DNA of 64,000 nucleotides, from positions 95,177,803 to 95,241,802 of the forward strand of contig CM035806.1 of the NCBI GenBank assembly GCA_020466095.1, written 5' to 3'. The DNA is from Chlorops oryzae (lineage: Eukaryota > Arthropoda > Insecta > Diptera > Chloropidae). Within the stretch, counting starts at the first letter, position 1. The number at the start of each line of letters is the position of its first letter. The position numbers were made by a program, and so were the translations under genes. The notes beneath the pieces were generated by a model. The model saw nothing but the letters and a program-made list of their open reading frames with translations, made no database searches and was not told the DNA's origin. Below, one piece after another: positions 11,326-21,966 of the stretch.

Positions 11326-11560
11326 AGTAAGGGTGTTATATAAAAGCGAACCTGACCGTAGAATACCTCACTCAGATAAACGGCTATTAAATTTTTAATC
11401 GGAGGCTAAATATAAGCTCAAATTCCTTATTTCATGCAAATATCTCGAAAGATTATGACTTAACAGCAGTTCAGACGATCTTTGAGGCTGACCTCAGTGC
11501 TGGAGGTACCCTTAAAATTCGTCCACTTAAGTCAATTTTTGTAGAGGATGTCAACGATTA
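11326..11560 (-). mobile_element. Decayed DINE-1-like (Helentron-associated) fragment
   Basis: AAGTAAGGGTGTTATATAAA, then GCGAACCTGAC, and later GCTGGAGGTACCCTTAAAAT, follow the same order as the better copy at 49499-50330. The 3' stem-loop is mutated and internal parts are deleted. Confidence 0.5.
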
Positions 11561-12435
11561 AAAAAGAAGTATTTATGCCGTGTTTGTTTCAAGCGCCTTT
11601 TGGCGCGGCCACTTTTCTATATTTGGAATCTACATTTTATGCCCTTAACTAAGTCCAAATAAATAATTCCACTATGTATTTCAAAAAATTTTGGTTTTAG
11701 GGCAGCATTTATGAATTTTATAACAAACCCTAGAACGAAGGGATACCTTTGAAAATCAGACAGACTTTCTGTCTCATTTCTAAAAGCTAAACGTTCAAAT
11801 TGTAGTCGGTTACTATTTTTACCATCGATTTGCACTATTGACTCGTTCCGATTGGCACCATCTGCTCTCCATGGATGCCATACTCATGTCTAAATTAAAC
11901 AAGACCAAAAACTCGGAAATCAGTTTTTTGTAGTACGTGAATTTTTCTATTACTAAAAAGAAAAAATAAATGTTAAAATAAATTCAACAGTTTAAAATGG
12001 TACAATAATTCTTTCAAATATCTTTATAATATCTGATTTTCTCTGTTTATAAATGAAAAAAACATCCCTTAAAAAAACTAACTGCTTGTACGTGCCCAAT
12101 TTCTAGAGACGACAACAATGCCCAAAGAGGCATCGTGGTGGATTGCCTGGTATGCCGTGTGGTTGTTGTTGCCTTTGGTGAATTGCCTATTAGCTTTGTT
12201 GAATTGCCTATTAGCTCGTTTCTCATACTGTAATACTTGGTAATAAGTCTTTTTGGGGTGGTAGGATGTTAACGACTTGGCATTCTTCCAATCGACTGAC
12301 TGATTGAAAAATATGTACATTATTCATCCTAATCCATAACATGTTTGTGGATTTTTTATTTCTGGCATTTATAATTTTGCTGTTTTTAGACATATTTGTT
12401 CTGGAGCGCCAAACAACAAATATAAATTGTAGTGA
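11561..12435. other. Non-coding sequence with a short duplicated word
   Basis: TGAATTGCCTATTAGCT occurs twice in tandem near 12180-12215. No gene is supported. Confidence 0.35.
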
Positions 12436-12443
12436 GTTCAGAG

Positions 12444-13384
12444 CAGTGTTGGAAAATGGAAATTTCAGTGTGTACCTAAAATGGCCCATTAATAGTACCT
12501 AAATATAGTAAAGTGTACCTAATATACCCAGCGGGATTTTTTTCATAAATGACAAATTATATACCCAGCCGGAATTTTTCTCATAAATGGCAAATTTATT
12601 AATGTTTTCACGAAGACATCAAGGGGAAAATTAGAGTACTTCTCAAATCTGATGACATGATCATTTAAAAGAGATGTTATTCATACCAATTCTAATGGCA
12701 ATGTCATCGAGAGAAGGTGTTATTCACTCCCGAACGATGGCATTGTCTTGCGAAACGAGAGGTACTGATACGATGGAGTAATATACAGTAGTTTCGGTAT
12801 ATAAGAAATTCGATTTTGCCAAAAAAATTCATTCCTATATCCGGTTTTTTCTTAAATAAGAGCCCGTTTATAAGAAAATTCTTTCTTATAAAAAAAAACC
12901 GATTATAAGAAATTTTTTTCTTATATAAACTACCGATATTTGAAAATAGGGATGTTAAATTTTTGATAAAAACCCAGTTTCTTATATAAAATTTTTTCCA
13001 TACAAAAACAGTTTTTGGTTTTGGTAAACAGTTTCTTAAAGGTGGGTTTTTTTATATACGAGTTTCTTATATAGCGAAACTACTGTATTGCAATTTCGAT
13101 GACCAACCTGACTCTAGACCAACATAAAATACAAGAAGGTGAAACATCAAAACATCTAACACCTAGTCCGCACTGGAAGCACTATGCTATCGTTTTTGGG
13201 AAATGTGTAATACAATTTCTGCAAACACTACTCAGATAACCACAGAAGACCTTTCTCCATTTAATTCACCAACAAAATTTCTTCATCTTGAAATTGTACC
13301 TAAAATGGACAAATTGTACCTAATGTACCTTTGAAGAGAAAAAGGGCCGAAAAAGGTACAATTAAACCTACTTTTCCAACACTG
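12444..13384. mobile_element. Non-autonomous hAT element with perfect 8-bp duplication
   Basis: It starts CAGTGTTGGAAAA and ends TTTTCCAACACTG, flanked by GTTCAGAG on both sides (12436-12443 and 13385-13392). It has no transposase frame. Words such as TGTACCTAAAATGG recur near both ends. A smaller pogo-like MITE is inserted in it. Confidence 0.88.
12786..13085. mobile_element. Pogo-like MITE nested in the hAT element, TA duplication
   Basis: CAGTAGTTTCGGTATATAAG is mirrored by the complement of CAGTAGTTTCGCTATATAAG at the other end (27-bp repeats, few mismatches). TA flanks each side (12784-12785 and 13086-13087). Inside, TTTCTTATA and its complement repeat many times. Confidence 0.85.
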
Positions 13385-13392
13385 GTTCAGAG

Positions 13393-14280
13393 TAGGAATT
13401 GGTATACACCTCTTCAACGTTGTGAACACGTTTTAATTTTTTTACTGTACTTTTTGCTGTAAAAAAAATTGCACTCTTTAAGAGAATTCTGTCGAGGCAT
13501 AGATAGCGCTCAAGAGATATTTTTAACGAGCTCTTTTATGCTCTCAAGGGTGTTTATTGATTTTTCTCTTAATAAAGTCTCAATTTCTTTAGTAAAATAT
13601 ACATACGTACACCATTCCCCGGATATAAGCTTTATCAAAAATACAAGCAAACCTGAAAGGTTTTACCGAAATGAATCCAGCAGTTTGAAGGATGATAATA
13701 TATCACAAATTGTGATATTTTCAATTAGTATTGGTAGCATAACATAACTTTGAACTTATTGAATGTTAAATGTATTATAGATTTATTTTTTCAAAGATAG
13801 CTCCACCATTTTTTTTTTTTTTGTTTTACATAGAAACAATAAAACCACATACAACTATCACAAGAATGAATTGTTTGTTATACAGATATGTGATAATTAA
13901 ATTTCTTTACATCAAATTTTCATTCGAAATGATGATATTCTGTGAAGAAGCAGGCAGACCAAATGAAATATGTGCTTTTGAGAAAAATTCGATACAATGC
14001 TTTGCAGCGAGAATTCTCTTTCGAAAAACAAAAACAAAAATTAACAAAGAACCACCGTGTTCCTCTTTTATGTATTTCTCAATGCGACAGGTGTTTTTCG
14101 GCAAGTTCGCAAATCGGATATGTTCAGAGAGAGAGAGAGAGAGAGAAACCGCTTATTTTGCAATAATAATTGGACAAAAGTTTTCAACTGCTATACCAAA
14201 TATATGAAATATAGAACAAGAGGCTTATTTCCTGAACATTTTGAATAACAATTGATGTATTTTTTTTATTTGAGAAATAG
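13393..14280. other. AT-rich non-coding sequence with a short GA microsatellite
   Basis: A GA run lies near 14129-14150. Open frames here are low-complexity and show no family motif. Confidence 0.35.
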
Positions 14281-14429
14281 TAGGGGTGTTCCCATAAACG
14301 TGTATTTGCCTCGAAATTTTCGAAAAATCGTAAATCAAGAAGGCTTAGAAATTAATGAACGAAACTTTGTATGAAAAATTTTACACTTTTACGATTTTTC
14401 AATCTTTTCACTTTTAAGGGAATACCCTA
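14281..14429. mobile_element. Small fold-back MITE (about 150 bp)
   Basis: TAGGGGTGTTCCC at the left and GGGAATACCCTA at the right are near-complements. An inner pair, GAAAAATCGTAAA and TTTACGATTTTTC, is also inverted. No target duplication is clear. Confidence 0.4.
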
Positions 14430-14502
14430 AGTTTTTTTTTTTAAACCTTGAAAAACGGGTTGTTTCTAAGCTTAGATCCATTCCGTGAGTAGAATATTAC
14501 AA

Positions 14503-14641
14503 TAAGGGTCCTCATGCAACACATTTACACCGTGTAAACTGAGTGAAGTAAGTAAAACTGTCAAAATTGCATACAAAATTTGACAGTTTTACGAACTTCA
14601 CTCAGCTTACACGGTGTAAATGCGTTACATGAGGACCCTTA
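14503..14641. mobile_element. Fold-back MITE with ~63-bp arms
   Basis: Left arm TAAGGGTCCTCATG, ACACCGTGTAA, then GTAAAACTGTCAAA is mirrored by the right arm with only about six mismatches over 63 bp. The loop is about 13 nt. Both tips contain TA, so a TA duplication is possible. Transcription in either direction would give a stable long hairpin. Confidence 0.8.
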
Positions 14642-14944
14642 GTGTTATGTTAAGGTAAGACTGGGTATGTGTAAAATTTCTAGAGTCACGTTATACATAC
14701 AAATATATAATTATAGTATCCTTATATGCAAAATTCTTCGGCGTTGATAGTTACCCAAAATTAATAATAATGTCAATCCTCAATCTGTTATACGACAATT
14801 AATGAAAGTTTGTCTGTTATAAAAACCTTTGGGAGAATGTAGCTATATTTTAATAGCTTCCTGCTTTAATCCGAATTGACCCGAATTGACTTTCATTTTG
14901 ATGCGCATTCCTGAAAATTTCTGGGTTACATAGAGAGAAGTACA

Positions 14945-15108
14945 AAAAGGAAAGAGAAAGAGAGAGAGAGAGACAAAGAGAGGGAGAGAGGAAGAGAGAG
15001 AGAAAGAGAGGGAGAGAGACAAAGAGAGGGAGAGAGACAAAGAGAGGGAGAGAGACAAAGAGAGGGAAGAGACAAAGAGAGGGAGAGGAAGAGAGAGAGA
15101 GCAAAAAA
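14945..15108. repeat. GA-rich microsatellite with a GAGAGGGAGAGAGACAAA unit
   Basis: The array is almost purely purine on the + strand, with an 18-bp GAGAGGGAGAGAGACAAA-type unit repeating near 15005-15075. Apparent Leu/Ser-rich frames on the minus strand are translation of this repeat. Confidence 0.9.
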
Positions 15109-15315
15109 AAAACAGAGAAAAAGAAAAGAGAAAAAAAATGAAAGAAATTTACTTAACAGAAGCTCTCAACATAGCAAAGCTTTGTGTTCGAAGGACAGTA
15201 AAATCGGGGTAATCGTAAAACTGTTTGCCTTAAGGGAGTTGACCGCTCGAGGGGATAACTTGGTAAAGTGCAAAATATATTCCTATTGTGATGGTGAAAT
15301 AAAGTCTTTATACGG

Positions 15316-15388
15316 GAGAGAGAGGGTAGAGAGAGAGAGAGAGAGAGAGAAGCGAGAGAGAGAAAGAGAAAGAGAGAGAGAGAGAGAT
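15316..15388. repeat. (GA)n microsatellite
   Basis: A second purine-rich GA tract. The Arg-Glu frame across it is an artefact. Confidence 0.9.
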
Positions 15389-15502
15389 ATTCAAAGAAAC
15401 TAAACAAAGACTATTTATGATTGAACTAGCACAACGCATAGTTAAATTTAGCAGAACTGAATTTTTATATAGTTAAAAAAAGGCGTTTAAATCCTTTTTT
15501 AT

Positions 15503-15505
<3 letters not shown>

Positions 15506-15543
<38 letters not shown>
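15506..15543. repeat. (TA)n microsatellite
   Basis: About 18 TA units in a row. Confidence 0.95.
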
Positions 15544-15546
<3 letters not shown>

Positions 15547-16213
15547 GGAAAATTGACATACATATAGTTAGCCCTTGATATAATGTTTTTTAGTAATGAT
15601 GTGAACTTGTAGCAAATTTCTATGGATTGCTCAGAAAATACTCAGAATTAAAACGATACATTTTAAAATATATATATAAAAGTGCAAAGCATATAGAATA
15701 AGGATCACAAATGAAACCATCATTGATATATTGAAGGCAACTGTAATATTTTTTGGTTTTTCATTATGTGGACATACATAGATTAACGACATTAAAATTC
15801 TTTCTTTTACTTTTTATAAGGAATGGTTTCCTTGAAAAACCTACGCCCGAGCTCACATGGAACGGCTGACTCCATTTCCTGTATTATATAGAGTATTACA
15901 TACTTGTACGAATACTGTTACGATAGCTGACTGAAAATTTTAAATGTAAAAAAAAAAAACGAACTGACAAATAATTGATTTTTCTAGCTTTTTTTTCTTT
16001 GTGCAAGCGCAAAGATGTTTAGTTAGCCGTTATTTAACCCTTTTGCAATATATATTTCTCACTTTTTTTTTTCATTTTTATCGAGGGTAATTCAAATAGA
16101 TAGTCTCTCAATTAAAAAGATTTTGGAAGTTTAATTATGTTGTAGTGAGCTTATTCATTGATTTTGAGAACAGCAAAATTTTTCTTCAGCGAAGCATGTA
16201 TACGCAAGTTTTT

Positions 16214-16215
<2 letters not shown>

Positions 16216-16250
<35 letters not shown>

Positions 16251-16260
16251 GCGCACACAC
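16216..16260. repeat. (CA)n microsatellite
   Basis: ACACAC run with a short CGCGCG interruption near 16249-16254. Confidence 0.95.
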
Positions 16261-16674
16261 ATGGCTATACGAATGGAAATGTATATATATTTATATATAT
16301 GGACAAAAATATATACAAATGAATATATGCATTTCAGACACAAGTACGGATACAAATATTTTTTTTTTTTTTTACAGTCTGTACTAAATTTTGGTAAAGG
16401 TGTGTTAGTGCTTTAAAAAAAAAAAACGCAACTCAAATAGAACGCAACGGTTAAAAAAAAAAAAAAAATATTTGCTTTAAACGAAGGACTATAACTCTTT
16501 TATACCTCTCTCACAAAAAAAATATCAATCGGTTTTACTTCTTTTGTTTAACAATACTCAGCGCATTTTTTGGAAATTTTTTTCTTCAGCACTTATAAAT
16601 TTTGAATGCGTTGTACACTACTGAAATTTGGTTTGACCCGTTCCCTGATATAACTTAGCGCGCGAATGGTTGAA

Positions 16675-16977
16675 ACTTATCTGTCAGTATCAAATAGTTT
16701 ACAGTTTAGCTCTGAGAGAGAGTGTGTGGTGCACCTACATACAACGCGAGGACCAAAGTCATCCAAAAAATGAGAGCGCGAAAAGAGCGAAAATCTATGC
16801 ATTTTTCATTTCATACATAAAACGTATTTTACCTCATATTTTTTTTTTTTATGTACACATAAATATTAGCCCTACCTTTTTACAAACGTCGGAAAAATTT
16901 TTGTTCTCAATTTTCAGGAAAAGCTTTTCGATTTTTACTTATTTTCATTTCACATTTCTAGGAAGGCGGCGGCGTCA
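16675..16977 (+). other. Possible non-coding first exon (weak)
   Basis: CTGTCAGTATC near 16680 fits a fly initiator. The next 300 bases are locally less AT-rich and end in GGCGGCGTCA|GTAAGA, a fair splice donor. No coding sequence is recognisable. It could be a 5' UTR exon of the zyxin gene or of an unknown transcript, or chance. Splice junction reads are needed to tell. Confidence 0.15.
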
Positions 16978-17375
16978 GTAAGAGCTTTGTGACGAATCAA
17001 ATATTCTATTCTTAACTTGAATATTTATTGAAATTTTCTTTGCCCTTTTTTTTTATTACTTTCTTTGATCAAGAGACTTTTATTATTTCAAAAATTCTTA
17101 ACACGCGTCAAAAAAATTAAGTGGCGACGTTGCAGAAGCTTTTAAAAAAAACAGTATTTCTAAAAAGCTTCTGTATTTTTAATTTAATGTTCCTATTGAA
17201 ATGGCGCATGCGCTTTAGAAATAATATATCAAATTGTAATATATATTTCACATACGAAGATGATTACACCGGCACACAAAAAAAAAAAAAAAAATCCCGT
17301 TACAGAAGTACGACATGCTCTTCCGTATGTTTTTTGGGATTTCAGATTTACCCCATCAGTCTCAGTTTGCGCCCC

Positions 17376-17705
17376 AGCGCCCCCAGAACCCCCCAATAGG
17401 GTTAATGATTTAGAGCCATAAAATAAAAAATTAAATATCCCGACTTATATGTTTTGGTGTTCTTGCTTAGCGTTCCCGGAAACGTATTCCGGAACACGTT
17501 TTTTGATTTCTTACCTATTGGAGAAAATTCACTTTTTATGGGTGTTCGATATGGGATACGTAGGGGTGTTGAGGGAAAATTTTCGGTCAGAGCTTAATTT
17601 CGACTTCAAATACTTATTCAGGTAACTAAAAATTTTTAGTTGGGATATTTAATATTATATTTTATGGCTCTAAAAAATTAACCCTTTGGGGGGTTTTGGG
17701 GGCGC
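17376..17705. mobile_element. Fold-back element with ~70-bp arms
   Basis: The left arm (AGCGCCCCCAGAACCCCCCA, then TAGAGCCATAAAAT and TTAAATATCCC) and the complement of the right arm (AGCGCCCCCAAAACCCCCCA, then TAGAGCCATAAAAT and TTAAATATCCC) match over about 70 bp. The loop includes a smaller palindrome near 17462-17500 (GTGTTC...GGAACAC). No target duplication was identified. Confidence 0.75.
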
Positions 17706-18124
17706 TGCACAGTGCTTTGTCTCCATACAAAAGTGGGACAAAAATAAAAGGAGTAGTCCAAAGTTCATGAAATTTGGCATTTTAGTTAATTTGAGATCGC
17801 GGATTCCGAATCTGAAATCAAATTTAATGTCAATGTCATAATTTTCTCAAAAATCGAGTCTAAATTGTGAAATTTTGCCTTTTTCAAATGATTGTAAAAA
17901 TATAAAAAATTCAATAAAACTCCAAACCAAAATTTTTTAGTTATTATCTGTACTTTTGTCTTTTCAAAACTGTTTTTTTTTTATTTAAAAATGTTGTATA
18001 CTTGTTAGTTAAAAATATTTTTTGTTAGAGCATGTTTGCCCCTAAAAGATGCCATATTTGTTTGCTATTGTGATGCTTTTTGCTAAATAAATGTTATTCC
18101 TTTTATGCTCTTTTATATTATGTT
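17706..18124. other. AT-rich non-coding sequence
   Basis: CACAGTGCTTTGTCTCCATA directly follows the fold-back element. No gene is supported up to the gap. Confidence 0.35.
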
Positions 18125-18224
18125 NNNNNNNNNNNNNNNNNNNNNNNNNNNNNNNNNNNNNNNNNNNNNNNNNNNNNNNNNNNNNNNNNNNNNNNNNNNN
18201 NNNNNNNNNNNNNNNNNNNNNNNN
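18125..18224. other. Assembly gap (100 N)
   Basis: Exactly 100 N bases, a conventional placeholder for a gap of unknown size. Sequences on either side may not be truly 100 bp apart. Confidence 1.
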
Positions 18225-18677
18225 AAAACAAAAAAAACATTATCAAATTTTTATTAATTCATTTGCTCGTATATCCACTTTCCAACACAGGTTGCCAAAA
18301 AAGTGGCGTATACGATGAATTGTCAAAAATTCTTGGAATGAAAAAAACCCTATAACTTAACGAATTTTCGAAGTAACTTTAAATTAATGATCAGAAATAA
18401 TAAAAAGTAAAGCATTTTATATAAGGAAAACAGAATCAACGATTTCCAACGAGCCATTTTTTTTATATGCCATGTTAAACTTTAAACTTCAATTTCCCAA
18501 CAAAAGGTTGATTGTGATATACGAGGAAATAACTCCGGGACGACGATATGAGGACCTAAGTGTGTCCCAGCCATTTGCTTTAAAGCCAAAAAAAAAAAAA
18601 AGTTCGTATGTGTAGCAAGCGACAACGCAAGTCGTACCTCTCGGAAACAATATTAAATAAAGCGCTTAATATAATGT

Positions 18678-19680
18678 TATTACTTATTTTGCTTGATCCA
18701 TATTTAGGATCTTACATTCTTTTATGGACCGAAAACTATACATTGAAGAATAGTTTTTATGTTATAAGATATGAAGAAAAGTGTGATGAATGTCATTTAA
18801 GTTTAAGGCGAAACTCCACAAACGACGGAAAGGACGGTTGTTGCGGATAATCAACTTTCATTACCAGTACTGATTTACTCGTACTGAAATTTCTCTTGCA
18901 TTACCAGTGCGGATTTACTGGTACTGAAAATACCTACTGAGAGAAACCGGACTATACTTCTCCAATGTATTTTGACGTGCTGAATCCAAATCCGGGGTCA
19001 AAATTGCTCTATTAGCTCAGGTTTCTGAGACATTCTAATCTAAAAGTGTTCAAAACACTGTTTTGGCCTATATTTATGCTTATATATCATCGCCTATCGA
19101 CTTTTACTCCAAAACCTGTTAACATCATCTTAAAGTATGGCCCTTAGTCTACCAGTAAATCAGTACTGGTAATACAAGTGTAATTTTAAGTGGCAGTAAA
19201 CTAGTACTAGTTCTTAATATGCTTACTGAAGTATAAATACACTGCAGTGTGCCCATGTATGATTGAAATGTATATAAATGGAAGCATCCACATTTCTTCT
19301 GTCTAAAATGCCTGAAATTCTCCGTCGTTTCTAGAGTTTTGCCTTTATTCTTTTAACAATATGAAAAGCGCTTAAAGAGTTAACTCCTACAAATCGTATA
19401 TAAAACTTAATTTCAAACAGAGCAATTTAACAGGTACACATTTAAAATTGTCTTTTTCAAAAAGCAATTTTAATTCAAGCATTTTGAAATACTCCTTAGC
19501 ATCAATAAATAAATTCATGAAAACAAAACAGGTAGTGCTGTATTTATGTTTCTGCTATCAACCTTAATTTGAGATACATAATTTATTTTGTTTGTATTTT
19601 ATAAAATATCACCTCTGTGTGGAAGAGAAAATGTCATTAAAGGCATACAAAGTAAGAATTGACGATCAATTCTTTCGGGT
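18678..19680. repeat. Duplicated segment, copy A (with insertions)
   Basis: Stretches 18678-18850 and 19255-19680 match 20443-20612 and 20632-21070 at roughly 85-90% by eye (for example TATGTTATAAGATATGAAGA and AACAGGTAGTGCTGTATTTA in both). Copy A carries a fold-back element (18860-19173), and a TA-flanked MITE sits just after it (19682-20141) at a site that is empty in copy B. Confidence 0.8.
18860..19173. mobile_element. Fold-back MITE (ATTACCAGTACTGATTTACT ends)
   Basis: The 20-bp word ATTACCAGTACTGATTTACT at 18860 is perfectly mirrored at 19154-19173. Further degenerate inner copies lie near 18898 and 19188. It is absent from the paralogous segment at 20443-21070. Confidence 0.7.
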
Positions 19681-19681
19681 A

Positions 19682-20141
19682 CCACGGCAGCCACACGTTC
19701 AATTTTTGCCCTTCAAGTTCCGATACACTCAAAGCATTTTACTAACACACTTATAGCCTTATTCATAGAAATAAAACGATCTTTAAACCTTTTTTACGGT
19801 GACTTTACTGTCAAAAATATATGAAATTAAAATGCTTTTTAGCTAAAAATCCATTTTAGCATTTCTATGAATAAGGCAGTTACACTTTTAGAAATTGAAC
19901 GCCAACTTGACTTTAATTTTACTTTCATGCTCCGTTTAAATTTTACGTTCAAGTTTTTAACAGCTGATCATAGTTGCATAGCATTCTAAATTGTTTCCAT
20001 GAGGAGTGCATTTTAAAAATAAAATTGGCTTTCAAGTTGCGTGATGCCTACGTCATAGCTTCAATTTTAAAGACAACATTTTTTGAAAACCAATAGGTTT
20101 GCTCAACTTGAAAGCAAATTATTGAACGTGTGGCTGCAGTG
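19682..20141. mobile_element. TA-flanked MITE with proven empty site
   Basis: The ends, CACGGCAGCCACACGTTCAA and the complement of CACTGCAGCCACACGTTCAA, match over about 17 bp. TA flanks both sides (19680-19681 and 20142-20143). The paralogous site in copy B has a single TA, as expected for Tc1/mariner-type insertion. It contains a smaller inverted pair. Confidence 0.82.
19757..19874. mobile_element. Smaller inverted-repeat element inside the TA-flanked MITE
   Basis: GCCTTATTCATAGAAAT at 19757 and ATTTCTATGAATAAGGC near 19858-19874 are perfect complements over 17 bp, about 120 bp tip to tip. It may be an insertion or part of the host MITE. Confidence 0.55.
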
Positions 20142-20182
20142 TAAGTGTAAAAGCGAATGCAATTCTAAAAGGGAATATCGAT

Positions 20183-20249
20183 AGGAATTGATGGTCAACT
20201 ATTGACTAATGAGGCCTTTTACATTAGTCAATAGTTGACCGTCAATTCT
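20183..20249. repeat. Near-perfect hairpin with 28-bp arms
   Basis: AGGAATTGATGGTCAACTAT and on to TTGACTAATG is mirrored by CATTAGTCAATAGTTGACCG and TCAATTCT, with one or two mismatches, around a 10-nt loop (AGGCCTTTTA). The related site in copy B (21115-21140) has only the left arm, followed by GTAAAAGGCCTCAAT repeats. Confidence 0.8.
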
Positions 20250-20442
20250 CATTTTCAGTACAAAACGATAAAATATCGTTATCGAAAAGTTGAGCGTTTT
20301 TTGGTTGCACGTACTCGCTCAATCCGTCTTTGCTCTCTTTCGTTTATCGAACTTATCGATGGCTGGGAACAAATTTCTGAAATTTATTTTATTCTTTTTC
20401 GTTGTTCGTGGAGACAGCACCGCATGCTATTATATGTTTTTA

Positions 20443-21070
20443 CTTATTTTTCTTGATCAATATTTTAGGATCTTACATTCTTGCATGTACCGAAAACTAT
20501 AAATTGAAGACTAATTTTTATGTTATAAGATATGAAGAAAAATGTGATGAATATAATTAAAATTTAAGGCGAAACTCCATAAACGATGGCAATGACGGTT
20601 GTTGCGGTATACGCGGCAAAGATGAAAACATTTGTGCTGCTTTCATTGAATCAATGTATTGAAATGTATTTAAATGGAAGCAGCTACATTTCTATCGCCT
20701 GAAATGTTCCGTCGATTCTGGAGTTTCGCCTTTATTCTTTTGACAATATGAAAATCACCTAGATAGTTTACTCCTACAAATCGTTAATATAATTTATTTT
20801 CAAACAGAACAATTTAACAGCTACTCACTAAAAATTGTCTTTTTCAAAAAGCATTTTTAATTCGAGCATTTTGAAATAGTCCTTTGCATCAATAACTAAA
20901 TTCATTAAAACAAAACAGGTAGTGCTGTATTTATGCTTCTGCTATCAACCCTTAATCAGAGATACATATTTTAATTTGCTTGAATTTTATAAAATATCAC
21001 CCCTGTGTTGAAGAGGAAAATGTCATAAAAGGCAAACAAAGTAAGAATTGACGATCAATTCTTTCGAGTA
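20443..21070. repeat. Duplicated segment, copy B (empty-site version)
   Basis: Same sequence family as 18678-19680 in the same orientation. It lacks both MITE insertions. Position 21068-21075 reads CGAGTAAGTG where copy A has the 460-bp insertion between two TA dinucleotides. Confidence 0.8.
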
Positions 21071-21189
21071 AGTGTAAAAGCGAATGCAACTCCAAAAGGG
21101 AATATCGATAGGAATTGACGATCAACTATTGACTAATGTAAAAGGCCTCAATGTAAAAGGCCTCAATGTAAAATGGCTCATAACACTAA

Positions 21190-21291
21190 CCGATAGTCGA
21201 TAGTCCCATCGATATTTTGCCATCTGTAGTGTAAAACATTTATAAGAGTGCGAAATTTTTATCGTTTGCCAGGAAGATCAAGTAAGTTTGT
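21190..21291 (+). promoter_or_regulatory. Possible promoter and short non-coding exon (weak)
   Basis: CATCGATAT near 21207 matches the DRE/DREF element typical of fly housekeeping promoters. About 80 bp later, AGATCAA|GTAAGTTTG is a good splice donor. A transcript starting near 21230 could be a 5' exon of the zyxin gene, 20.9 kb upstream of its first coding exon. This is inference only; no coding sequence is present. Confidence 0.2.
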
Positions 21292-21830
21292 GATTTCGGT
21301 TTAAAATGCTGCTCTTCCAATGATTTTTCTCTTATGAAACCGAATGAACGGCTTTTAAGGTAAATTTTACCTTTGGCAATATAAGTTCGCTTGTGGTTTT
21401 TTCGAAAAAACTGGCCGAAAATGGCAAAAGATTTCTATACAAAACGCCTGTTTTTGATATGTAATTGATTTTAACGACAGTAAAAGCTTAAACTAATTAT
21501 ATATTAGGAGCAATTCCAATTTCAATTTAATACATATTGTACATAATCCAAAATTGAGTTCCAATTGATGTTTAATGAAGCTTGAGTATGAGAATATGTT
21601 CCATGAATATGTATCAACTGGACAATTTGCGAAAAGGGCACCGCTCGTCTTCAAGCTTCAGATTGACAGCCTTTGGCTACGAGACGCATGTTGGTTCGCC
21701 GCAATCAGCCGCAAATAAAATATTTGATCATGTTTTATCCGTTTTATGGACGAACAAAATGCTCATAAACACACACTATACATAAATATTTCATCATGAA
21801 ATATGTCAAGTGCCTTCTATGCCTGTATAT
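21292..21830. other. Non-coding sequence
   Basis: An open frame at 21582-21785 has no recognised motif and is too short to claim. Nothing else is supported. Confidence 0.3.
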
Positions 21831-21966
21831 AGTAAACATGAAATGGGCACGAAACGGGCACGATTAGCAATAGTTTTCTTGTATCATGGCCAATATGAAG
21901 AATAATGAAATCCGTTTTCGTGCCCATTTCATGTTTACTATTGCTAATCGTGCCCATTTCATGTTT
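21831..21966. repeat. Inverted repeat with GGGCACGATTAGCAATAG words
   Basis: The left part (AGTAAACATGAAATGGGCAC, then GGGCACGATTAGCAATAG) and right part (complements of both words, in the order A' then B') form a shuffled inverted repeat of about 136 bp. No target duplication is evident. Confidence 0.6.

Noticed and set aside
13770..14248. Overlapping open frames of 63-145 codons around 14 kb
   Set aside because: Three frames are open together, composition is Phe/Ile/Lys-rich as expected from AT-rich DNA, and no motif or splice signal supports any.
14843..15104. Ser/Leu-rich open frames on the minus strand
   Set aside because: They are translations of a GA microsatellite; both overlapping frames are equally 'open' for the same reason.
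15182..15403. Frame ending in an Arg-Glu repeat
   Set aside because: The repeat part is a GA microsatellite and the first 45 codons show no family motif.
20290..20502. Frame with a signal-peptide-like start (M-A-G-N-K-F-L-K-F-I-L-F-F-F)
   Set aside because: Most of it is duplicated, decayed sequence also seen in copy A at 18.7 kb with different reading, and no second exon is visible.
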